Origin: Hypholoma sublateritium FD-334 SS-4
Taxonomy: Eukaryota > Basidiomycota > Agaricomycetes > Agaricales > Strophariaceae
Reading direction: 5' to 3'
DNA: 10,153 bases
Assembly (NCBI GenBank): GCA_000827495.1
Contig: KN817683.1
Span: 25,841 to 35,993, forward strand
A model generated the notes under the pieces. It saw only the letters and a program-made list of their open reading frames with translations, made no database searches and was not told where the DNA came from. Of this stretch, positions 1 to 6,408 are shown one piece after another. The translations under genes and the position numbers were made by a program. Each line of letters opens with the position of its first letter. Position 1 is the stretch's first letter.

Positions 1-92
1 TTGGCCGAATTTTTGACATGTCCCGCGTCACGTCTGAGTTGGCCGAGTATCAAAATTCGTCCACCCTGTCCCGCGTCACACCCCTGGCCGAA
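1..92. repeat. Short GGCCGA / CCCGCGTCAC tandem repeat at left edge
   Basis: TTGGCCGA occurs at 1-8 and 39-46, and TGGCCGAA at 85-92. The 13-mer TGTCCCGCGTCAC occurs at 19-31 and 67-79. Together they form two diverged units of 38 and 46 bp plus the start of a third. The array is cut by the window edge, so its true copy number is unknown. No coding potential is apparent. Confidence 0.6.
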
Positions 93-555
93 CTAGGAAA
101 TGAGGGGAATCCCCTGGCTTCAACGACGTCACCAGAGCGTGTTTGAAAGCCCTTGGAATGACCAATTTTTCGAATAGCTCATATACATTACCCCATCCCG
201 CGTGCTCGTAATCCGCCGCGCTCGCTGCCTTCAAGATCGCCCACCCGCCGTTCTGCGCGAGGCTGGCGGCCCACGGCCCGGCGGAGTCTGAACCGACCTG
301 GCTGTGCGGCCGGTGGCACTCACACTTGGCTCCCGCCCCATCCCTTCAACACCCGATCCCCGATCCCTTCACCCCTTCTCCTTGTATCCCAGTACAGCCG
401 CCCCGCCTAAATCGGACGCACCATCGCGCATGAATCGAACGCAATCAGTAAACTGAGCATGGAAACCACGCGAAGATGAGATGGGGTGTTGATTTTGGGT
501 GAAGGGCTAGGGTGCGAGAGCGTAGGACATTCCGACGTGCGTAAGTTATTTCAGG
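93..555. other. No recognisable gene
   Basis: C-rich and mixed sequence with no convincing open frame on either strand. A minus-strand frame at 445-633 has no protein-like features. The last bases may be the end of an exon preceding the intron at 556-611, but I cannot define that exon. Confidence 0.4.
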
Positions 556-611
556 GTATGTATTGATGGTTTCACATCTTCTGATTAGACCTAGGTGCCC
601 TGTTCTTCCAG

Positions 612-955
612 TACAAGTTGTCGCACAACGCACCTTCCAGCGGCGAGGTTTATGTTAGAGTTCACGTCTCCTCTCCATTCTCATCCGAAGAAACAGCGAC
701 CCGACAGAAAGAGATCGCCCCATTAACAATTCGGCGCTTATATTCTAATCACGAAGATACGAGAATGCCGACGGGTGGATGGGGATGGGGTCGTTCACGA
801 GGTGCTGGAGACGGATAAAAACATCTTTGGGGAGACGAACGTTCGTACACTGTGCTTTTCGCGTCAAATACAACTGGCTGCTCACTGTAGCATACCTCTC
901 GGACCACGTAGATGAAAAACTGCTGATCTCGAGCCCTGAACAACGGGCGCTGTAG
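612..955 (+). pseudogene. Array unit 1, relic exons
   Basis: A clean 56-bp intron (556-611, GTATGT donor, TTCCAG acceptor) opens into a frame that stays open to 818. At 681-767 it encodes a 29-residue block starting SSEE and ending DTRM. This block matches the block at 2530-2616 (starts SSEIL, ends IYRM) at 9 of 29 ungapped positions. At 790-819, in another frame, the exon ends in VVHEVLETDK, like VVNELEEDK of unit 5. The next intron (about 820-868) has lost its GT and AG but still aligns with the unit 5 intron (TTGTAC and GCTTTTCGC words). A second exon then encodes 28 residues ending SSPEQRAL before a TAG at 953. The frame changes and lost splice sites indicate decay. Function unknown. Confidence 0.45.
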
Positions 956-1190
956 CATTCCAATCCCATTCCCTCAAGCTCGTATAAATTGACCCTCGAC
1001 AACCGTTAACCGGCGCGTGCGCCATATATCATCAGATGTGCGTTATCATCCGAGTCCATTCCCGCCGTATCATTCGCTGAGTCCACTCTGCTTCCCTGTA
1101 GTTTTTTTGCCGTTACCACTGCAGAACCGACCGCGGCCGAGGGTTAGGGGTTAGGGTTCAGGGTACAATGTACGCATCTTTCGTTTTGTT
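956..1190 (+). other. Degenerate linker between array units 1 and 2
   Basis: No clear open frame. A stretch near 1041-1100 resembles the intron at 2081-2129 (a TTCGCTGA branch-like word followed by a pyrimidine tract and an AG), suggesting this was once an exon-intron boundary of the same array. It also contains the telomere-like tract listed separately. Confidence 0.25.
1141..1164 (+). repeat. Interstitial telomere-like (TTAGGG) tract
   Basis: TTAGGG occurs at 1144-1149 and 1151-1156, followed by the degenerate TTCAGGG at 1157-1163, all in one orientation. TTAGGG is the telomere repeat of many filamentous fungi. Three units are few, so chance or an old repair scar are both possible. Confidence 0.5.
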
Positions 1191-1192
1191 AT

Positions 1193-1590
1193 TTGCATTC
1201 CTCTGAAATTTTGAGCAGTATCCGCAACACCCGTGCTGCTAGCACCCATACGTCATGTCCGACATACGTAGTGCCGCATATAGCCTTATTACTCGCCCTC
1301 CAAGCACTCGTGCATCCGACAAGCAGTCCGTGGCGGTTCACTGCCATGACACGACGCGTAGCGGGTGTGACATGACGCTGTGCGATGAACAAACTCGACG
1401 AAGGCAAGGTAGGCCCGTTATTCTAAGTCCATAGTTCTTCCGTCATACGTCTGCATACATTTCATTTTTTCTTCATCTTTTCATATTGTATGTGCTCACT
1501 ACCTGTAGGTTACCCACCTGACGTGCGTTTGACAGCCGGCTCCGGCTCCATTCAGGGTGAAGAGGGTTATCTATAATCTCAAAGGTGAGC
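1193..1590 (+). pseudogene. Array unit 2, relic exons
   Basis: The first exon begins with HSSEIL (1196-1213), like the SSEIL block of unit 5, and ends in MNKLDEGK at 1385-1408. The donor GTAGGC at 1409 starts an intron with the family words CTAAGTCC and GTTCTTCCGT, with an acceptor near 1509. A short exon follows to about 1585, then a second intron (GTGAGC donor) that resembles the GTGAGT intron of unit 5 (both contain TTTGTTATC-like words). Stops and frame changes interrupt the reading: the long frame from 1193 is closed by TGA at 1373-1375 before the conserved end. Function unknown. Confidence 0.35.
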
Positions 1591-1641
1591 GTGTCTGTTT
1601 GTTATCGCATAACATTCATGTATTGACTTGAAAAAAAAGGT

Positions 1642-1992
1642 GTGCGCAGGAACAAGGTGCGTCCATCGTTCGCCTATCAAGCGCTGTCCTTGCCTACCTG
1701 TGAACGAGCACATCAGCAAAACCTCGCCTGGTCTCTACGAGCTTTAGACACGAGCTCGGTACCAATCTCCTCCAGCTGCCGCAGGGGTAGCGGTGCTTGT
1801 CCGCGACACGTCATCAAAATAGAACAAAGTAGGTCTCGACATTTGAATGTCGCATCCGAAACTCACATCCTTCCACTACAAGAACTCCGGCGCGCCTTCG
1901 CAAGTGGAATACTCATTTCACATGGAGTATCGCTGAACGTTTCCTGCAGCATAACACTCGGACTACGTAGGTGCAACATTTGTCGATCGTGA
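1642..1992 (+). pseudogene. Array unit 3, weakly supported 116-codon open frame
   Basis: An open frame of 116 codons follows the second intron of unit 2. It has no recognisable domain, signal peptide or membrane segment. A GTAGGT site at 1829 could be the unit's conserved donor, but the peptide before it does not clearly match VV.ELEEDK. The 3' part (about 1953-2014) aligns at nucleotide level with the second exon of unit 1: the words CTCGGACTACGTAG and CTCGGACCACGTAG correspond, and a shifted frame gives SDYV against SDHV. I read it as a relic rather than a separate gene; the open frame may be fortuitous. Confidence 0.25.
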
Positions 1993-2039
1993 CCCGATAA
2001 AAGATCGTTGCAGCACCGGATCTCCCGCCGTTGAGCTCG

Positions 2040-2500
2040 CATCCTGCGCCATTTTTCCATGACCGCTAATCTCTACAAAGGTACATGAGTTATATATCTC
2101 ATCCATTTCCTTCGCTGACACAATCTCAGAATACTTTCTTTCTTCGCTCGCCGACAGAGCCGCAGAGCCCTTGTGTGTTAGGAGAACCGTATCAGGCAGG
2201 TCGGAACGAACTCAGACAAGGTACGTATATGCGCTTTATTCGGCAGATATATCCTCACATTTGAACAGGCTCCGCGTTGCCAAGGACTCGGGCCCTCGTA
2301 TGTTCGATGGGCGCCGAACATGTCCCAGAAAGCACTGTGCTAGGAGGATCATAACAAGTTTCCATTTCGTACGTACCTTCCGTCTCATCAATCGAATTTC
2401 CCTCTCATTTCGCGCAGAACCCAGGTCCCACAGCGCTCGCTGACAGCAGGGGTATTGCACCCGGTAGTCAAGGCACCTCACATGGCGCCTATTAGATGAC
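2040..2500 (+). pseudogene. Array unit 4, three exons with clean introns and in-frame stops
   Basis: Three short introns are well formed: 2081-2129 (GTACAT, branch CGCTGAC, CTCAG), 2221-2268 (GTACGT, AACAG) and 2369-2417 (GTACGT, CGCAG). From 2130 one frame runs across the last two introns in correct phase. Exon 2130-2220 is fully open and ends RNELRQ; exon 2269-2368 contains CSMGAEHVPESTVLGG; exon 2418 onward contains TAGVLHPVVKAPHMAP and continues without a break into the SSEIL block of unit 5. The frame is interrupted only by TAA at 2352 and TGA at 2497. An alternative frame across the first intron gives MTANLYKEYFLSSLADRA, so a frameshift may lie near 2160. The protein is unrecognised. 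Confidence 0.45.
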
Positions 2501-3148
2501 AGAATAGATGTGTCTACCGCGACAGGACGTCCAGCGAAATATTACACGAACGCGCGAAAGCCCTGATAAGGGGAGTACGGCGTCTACTCGTCGAAAAGGT
2601 GGATATTTACCGCATGACCATGTAGGGTTGCGAGAGCTCAGGGTCAGCGACTGCGACATTACGCCGGCGTGGTGAATGAACTTGAGGAAGACAAGGTAGG
2701 CCTGTTTTCCTAAGTCCCGAATTGTTCCGTTGTACTCATATTGCTTTTCGCTTGCCCAGGTACGGCACTGTCTGTATCTTCTCCCGTCTTTCATCACGGT
2801 CACATACTGATTACCCCCAAGGTTTCTCCCGTGTATAGTGAACAATTTGAGCTGGACGCTTTCAGTGTCGACACATTGCTGTACGGGTTCAAATGTGAGT
2901 AGGTTATTTTGTTATCACATATAATTATTTATTTACTCACCGAAAAGTGCTACATGCTTTATGGGATAGCCGCGTCGAGTACTCAGAGTACCGAAGACGA
3001 CGGCTGGTATAAGGGTATGGGTGCCGAAAGAGTTGTTAGGGTATGCGCCGGGTACATGTCACTGCGTACGATGCTCACGTATTCATTTTCAATGCTAACT
3101 ACGCCGCGGGTCATCCGCCACCTGTACACAAACACGAGATAGCCGAAG
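2501..3148 (+). pseudogene. Array unit 5, best preserved unit
   Basis: The exon that starts at 2418 carries the 29-residue SSEIL...IYRM block (2530-2616), then TAG at 2623. After a frame change it ends in RHYAGVVNELEEDK at 2654-2695. Intron 2696-2759 (64 bp, GTAGGC donor, TGCCCAG acceptor) precedes exon 2760-2894, a fully open 45-codon stretch that includes HGHILITPKVSP, SEQFELDAF and VDTLLYGFK. A GTGAGT donor follows at 2895. The third exon carries MGAERVVRVCAGYMSL (about 3017-3064), then in a shifted frame AYDAHVFIFNANYAAGH, and ends at a GTAAAG donor at 3149. I do not recognise the family. At least two frame changes and one stop make it non-functional as read. Confidence 0.5.
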
Positions 3149-3245
3149 GTAAAGTCGCTGCGTCGTCTACCCGCTGAACAAAAGCGGATATTGACTTGAT
3201 ACTTACCTACAATTTCTTACCTACAATTTGTTAAGCAAAGTGCAG
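3149..3245 (+). other. Intron-like stretch with a perfect 14-bp tandem duplication
   Basis: Begins with GTAAAG after the third exon of unit 5 and ends near AAGCAAAG or TGCAG. CTTACCTACAATTT is present twice head to tail at 3202-3215 and 3216-3229. On the opposite strand each copy carries GTAGGTAAG, a perfect donor-like word, but no minus-strand exon supports use of it. Confidence 0.4.
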
Positions 3246-3754
3246 GGGTATCAGTACGTTTATCGACCCGAGCTTCATCCGCGCTGACCTTTACTCCCCG
3301 ATGCGAGGCGACTGACATACAAAAGCCAGGTCAGCCCATTTTTTTTAAGTCCCTAATTATCCCGTCGCGCTCACGACACTCTTTGCTTACCCAGGTACGG
3401 GTCCATCGCTGTTTCCTCTCTATCTTCTCGTGCGTTTTCGCACTGATTATATCCAAGACCCTCTCGCGTACGTTGACTATCGAGCAGCGAGGTCTTGACG
3501 GGGTGGGTGGACAGTACAGCGTGCGGCGTGGAATCTGCGCTAGAGGTGAACGGAAATCAGCAATAAGCGGGCTGAGCGTACGTATGCGAGATGTTAGAGG
3601 CACCAAGCGGCGCTGTACGTGCGGAGCACTGCGTATCTCTGCGCTGCACGGGGCCGAGGGTGTCGCGGCGGTGGGCTCGGTCACCGTGTGCTTCTCTCCA
3701 CACACGCCGTCGACGCTCACTCACGACGTGTGATTGAAAGCGCCGCCGGGAATG
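3246..3754 (+). pseudogene. Array unit 6, relic exons
   Basis: A short first exon (about 3246-3329) encodes STFIDPSFIRADLYSPMRGD and a TGA. Intron 3330-3394 (65 bp) aligns along its length with the unit 5 intron. Exon 3395-3545 encodes ALIISKTLS and IEQRGLDGVGG, matching unit 5 in order. Intron 3546-3597 (GTGAAC, TTAG) follows. The third exon carries HGAEGVAAVGSVTVCF and, in another frame, AVDAHSRRVIESAAGNG, which parallels AYDAH...AAG in unit 5, including the same need to switch frame. It ends at a GTACGT donor at 3755. Function unknown. Confidence 0.45.
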
Positions 3755-4183
3755 GTACGTCCTCCCACGCGCTGACATCCAGCGTATCCCAGACGCTTCC
3801 CACCCGCGCACGTCGGCGCAGATGACAGCGCGCATGGTAAGCGCACGTCCACTTCGCCCTCCGCGCCGTCCCGCTGACCGTGCTAACCCAGCTATCCTCC
3901 TCGTCATCTCGATGCGCGATGATGGCCGCACGCGCATGCGCACACACCGCCGGACAAAGAGACGGACACGGCGCGTGCGACGCCACGCCCTGAAAGGTGC
4001 GCGTTGGGTAGCTGTGTGCTGGGCAGGACTGACGGCGGCGAAGGTGCGTGAGTGATACGCACAGCGCAGAGGGCGGGCGATTTGGCTCACCGTGTGCGCT
4101 TGTGGAGACGGTTACGTTCGTCCACCTTCGCGCTCGTTCTGGGACGCATGCATGCGCTGACCTTCTGCTCCATCTAGCCGACG
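3755..4183 (+). pseudogene. Array unit 7, GC-rich relic
   Basis: A GTACGT donor (3755) is followed by CGCGCTGAC, then a short exon and intron 3837-3891 (GTAAGC donor, CTGAC and CTAAC branch words, CCCAG acceptor). Exon 3892-3996 starts with LSSSSS, like LSVSS at the same place in unit 5, and carries AGQRDGHGACD where unit 5 has SEQFELDAF. The third exon has HSAEGGRFGSP; its DNA shares GGCTC..CACCGTGTGC with unit 6 (about 3674-3691 and 4084-4099). A pyrimidine-rich stretch ends at CATCTAG (4179). Decay is advanced, and this unit is much richer in CpG than units 1-5. Confidence 0.35.
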
Positions 4184-4524
4184 CGTACCGACATTTTTCG
4201 AGTGGGAAACAAAACGCGGCGCGGCGGTGCGGTGCTAGTTCGAGGTAAGCGCCCGTCGTTCACGCACGCGCTGTGGCTGATTCCGTGGACCCAGGTGTCG
4301 TTGATGCCGCTTCCAGGGTACCGAGGCTATGCGTGATCCAGGCGTGTCTGCACAACGGCGTGAGGGCGAGGACGCCGGCCACGGCGCTGGACTTGAGAAC
4401 GCGCCGTCTCTGTGCCCAATGGGACTGACCGCCCTAGCGATGTGTTCCTGCAGCGTAGGAACGGCTCTCGAGTCGCATGGCCATCGCATGCGATGGTGTG
4501 CACACACCATCGGCCCTGGATCGC
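4184..4524 (+). pseudogene. Array unit 8, GC-rich relic
   Basis: An exon ends in TTCGAG at 4244 before intron 4245-4294 (GTAAGC donor, CTGATT branch, ACCCAG acceptor), the counterpart of the unit 7 intron. The following frame from about 4300 contains VSAQRREGEDAGHGAGLENA, placed like the EQ..LD motif of units 5 and 6, and stays open past the end of the unit. The unit closes at a GTACGTCCCCCC donor near 4525, similar to GTACGTCCTCCC at 3755. No domain is recognised, and the similarity is weak at protein level. Confidence 0.3.
4481..4511. repeat. Overlapping perfect palindrome and hairpin
   Basis: CCATCGCATGCGATGG (4481-4496) is a perfect 16-bp palindrome. It overlaps a 9-bp stem GATGGTGTG / CACACCATC (4492-4500 and 4503-4511) with a 2-base loop. 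The two structures are mutually exclusive. No function can be assigned. Confidence 0.5.
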
Positions 4525-5077
4525 GGTACGTCCCCCCTCCGCGCTCATCGACAAATGAGCTAAGCCCCGCGCGCTCTAGACGTCGCGCACCGGGGCAGAA
4601 AGCGCAGACGTACGGTAAGTGCCTGTGTTGCCTCCCGCGGTCCTGTTGCTGACAAGATGACGTCGGCGTCGGTCCCTCCGTGGGCGATGTCCTTGGCGAG
4701 CGAGATGCGGGGTGTATGAGATCGCGGGGGGCGTGGACGACGCCGGTGGGGGTGGGCTGACCGCGCTTCTGGGGTGTCCGAGTGAGGGCAGTGGGGTGTT
4801 CGTGCTGCTGCGCCTTGGGATATGTGTGGGCATCGTGAACGACGGCGCACGCGTGGTTGGGTGGTGTGCTAGGGTGTCAGTGAGGGAGAACGTCAAGAGG
4901 GTGCGGCGCGATGTGCAGAGGGAGAGACAGGGCCGGCTGTCGACTGAGAGGGCGAGCGGCGGCGTACGTGGTGGTAGGAAGCAAGAAGCGGCGTCGTCGG
5001 TGCCGTCCCGCTGTGTCCGTGGCACGTCGTCGAAGCTTCGACACGTGCCGCATTGGATAGCTACGCCTCCCGACTGA
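4525..5077 (+). pseudogene. Array unit 9 with a 121-codon open frame
   Basis: After the GTACGT donor at about 4525 comes a short exon, then intron 4615-4656 (42 bp, GTAAGT donor, GCTGAC branch, ACAAG acceptor). The downstream exon starts ATGACGTCGGCG. The frame at 4712-5077 is open for 121 codons and contains NDGARVVGWCARVSVREN, which fits GAERVVRVCAGYMSL of unit 5 with one gap, then a basic stretch (KRVRRDVQRERQ). A minus-strand frame at 4576-5025 is longer (149 codons) but is low complexity (Pro/Ser/Thr/Arg) and does not fit the array, so I favour +. Whether any part is still expressed is unknown. Confidence 0.35.
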
Positions 5078-5575
5078 AAAGCGCCCGTCCGCGCCCAGCG
5101 CTCATGGACTTGCGAGGTGTGGTAGGGAGCGAGGGTGTGTGTTAGCGCGCATATGCCGTGGAGAGCGTGTGGCGTACACGCGATGCGAAGGATGGCGCAT
5201 ACGTCGCCTTGTGAATCACATCATCACGCCGGCGCTGCATCGTGCGCTGCAGGCGGCTCTGCGTAGGATGTCTGAAAGCAGATGCGCTGGCCTCTGCGAG
5301 AGCGTGCGTGCGCGATACCTGGCGCCGCGAGGATGTGACGTAGCCGATGGTGGGAGATCTTGGGCGTAGGGAGGACGCGCTGTACAGCACGCGGCTCCCT
5401 CTAACATTTTCTGTAGTTTATTGCAGTAGTTACATTTTGTACATACGAAAATATAAAAGTTATCAGACTTACCGAGACATGGACGAGTGCAAAAATCATT
5501 CGCTAAGGCGCGCAGTCACTCCGCGCGTGTATATAAGCGCATAAAACAAGTGTTATAATATATTTAGACACTTAC
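5078..5575. other. No clear gene; array remnant, then AT-rich spacer
   Basis: 5079-5089 (AAGCGCCCGTC) repeats the first intron bases of unit 8 (4247-4257), so a tenth, decayed unit may begin here with its GT lost. From about 5400 the sequence turns AT-rich. TATATAAG at 5530-5537 is a good TATA-like word on +, but no convincing start codon and exon follow it. Confidence 0.3.
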
Positions 5576-5690
5576 TTTGACAGTACATCGCGGGAGCGCC
5601 AGCTCTAAGTAAATAAACATTAACTGCGCGAACTCTATGGCGCATGGGATGCGTGCGATCATTGCCATCACATCATCACGCCGGCGCTGC
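5215..5690. repeat. Exact 24-bp direct repeat, copies 452 bp apart
   Basis: The copies lie at 5215-5238 and 5667-5690. Both are preceded by ATGGCGCAT within about 30 bp and followed by TCTGCGTAG, with different spacing, so they are cores of a longer repeat diverged by indels. On the minus strand both encode QRRRDDV (in TMQRRRDDVIHK and ETQRRRDDVMAM). Confidence 0.6.
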
Positions 5691-5887
5691 GTCTCTGCGT
5701 AGACTTTGCACTCGCTCGACCCGCCATTACGCGTGCGTACCAAGGGGCCCCCCAAAAAAATGAGGCGTTTGAGGAGGCGTACGTGGGATGCCAGCGCGCA
5801 CTGCGGCGCAGGCACCCGCAGACTCGCCAAGGCTTGCAAGAGTCGTCGCACGTCACGCGCTAATGTGCTCGCGCAGTTCTTTTCAAA
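5576..5887 (-). CDS. Unassigned open exon-like frame
   Basis: A 104-codon open frame on the minus strand runs from 5887 to a strong donor, GTAAGTG, starting at 5575. It is leucine- and arginine-rich, with stretches such as DVRRLLQALASLRV, ASHVRLLKRLIFLGG and PCAIEFAQLMFIYLELALP. The latter is hydrophobic enough for a membrane-associated helix. A T-rich acceptor (TTTTTTTAG) ends at 5891, but the first codon after it in this frame is TGA, so the upstream connection is unclear. A 24-bp core is shared with 5215-5238. No family is recognised, and it could be a fortuitous frame. Confidence 0.25.
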
Positions 5888-5889
5888 TC

Positions 5890-6195
5890 ACTAAAAAAAC
5901 CATGGATTATATTTTTAGTACCGCGCCTTGCAGTCCCTCGAAATACTGCGCCAGGAATTCACAAATTAGGCGAGATATGCCCACCGCAGGTTGCATGCAC
6001 CGCCGCTTTATTCGTTCGCGATGAATACCCATGCGCTCACCCGGTCCGCTGCGAGGGAAGCAAGTGCACCTGCTTATTGTGCAGCACATGGTGAGCGAGA
6101 CCCGCAAAAACCAGCATGTGCGCGAAACTCACCCGTTTCGCGCATAAATACCCTGGTCGTCTTCATGCACCGGCGCGACACGCATGACTCCGCGC
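5890..6195. other. No gene recognised; contains a 10-bp hairpin
   Basis: No convincing exon on either strand. A perfect inverted repeat, TGCGCGAAAC / GTTTCGCGCA, lies at 6119-6128 and 6135-6144 with a 6-base loop. TTCGCGATGAATACCC (about 6014) and TTCGCGCATAAATACCC (about 6137) look like diverged copies of one element. Confidence 0.4.
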
Positions 6196-6297
6196 AGGGG
6201 GGACGGGGGCAGGGGTAGTAGGAGTGGGGGAGGAGGAATAGGGGGAGGGGGTAGAACGAGAAGGAGAAAAAGAAAAAGAAGAAGAAGACAAAGTGAG
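6196..6297 (+). repeat. Purine-rich tract with multiple G-runs
   Basis: About 100 bases almost entirely G and A on +. The first half (6197-6251) holds six runs of four to six G, enough for a G-quadruplex; the second half is GAA/AAG-rich. On the minus strand it is a C/T tract just downstream of the stop of the low-complexity gene that ends at 6409. Confidence 0.7.
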
Positions 6298-6408
6298 CAT
6301 GCGCACCCCCGCGCGCCTCCGCGTCCTCTTCGCCCGGGCTCGCGCAGNACGACACCAGGCTCAAATTCGGGCTCAGATTCGCGCTTGAGCTCAAACTCAA
6401 ACTCGGAC

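Larger units (their letters stand above)
556..5100 (+). repeat. Array of about ten diverged exon-intron units (one decayed repeat gene or gene cluster)
   Basis: Splice-donor junctions of similar context recur near 820 (donor lost), 1409, 1829 (weak), 2221, 2696, 3330, 3837, 4245, 4615 and 5077 (donor lost). In the clearest copies the exon before the donor ends in GVVHEVLETDK (unit 1), MNKLDEGK (unit 2), RNELRQ (unit 4) or GVVNELEEDK (unit 5). The exon after it carries EQRAL, EQFELDA or EQRGLDG (units 1, 5, 6). A third exon carries MGAEHV, MGAERVV, HGAEGV or DGARVV (units 4, 5, 6, 9). The intron after the donor is 64 bp in unit 5 and 65 bp in unit 6, with matching internal words such as TAAGTCCC. 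The family is unrecognised. Individual motif matches are short; the repeated order and spacing is the main support. Confidence 0.5.

Noticed and set aside
745..1002. 85-codon minus-strand frame
   Set aside because: It overlaps the unit 1 exons, which are supported by alignment with other units on +; no motif of its own.
3331..4090. Overlapping minus-strand frames of 129 and 177 codons
   Set aside because: Arg/Ala-rich shadows of GC-rich relic exons and introns. They cross well-formed + strand intron signals and contain no recognisable motif.
4576..5025. 149-codon minus-strand frame
   Set aside because: Low-complexity Pro/Ser/Thr/Arg composition in GC-rich DNA, no domain, and it runs opposite to the splice-signal layout of the array.
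5530..5537. TATATAAG as a promoter
   Set aside because: No supported start codon or exon follows within a plausible distance on +; noted only as a TATA-like word in AT-rich DNA.
6119..6144. Hairpin as a bacterial-type terminator
   Set aside because: No T-run follows, and the introns and zinc-cluster gene show the DNA is eukaryotic.
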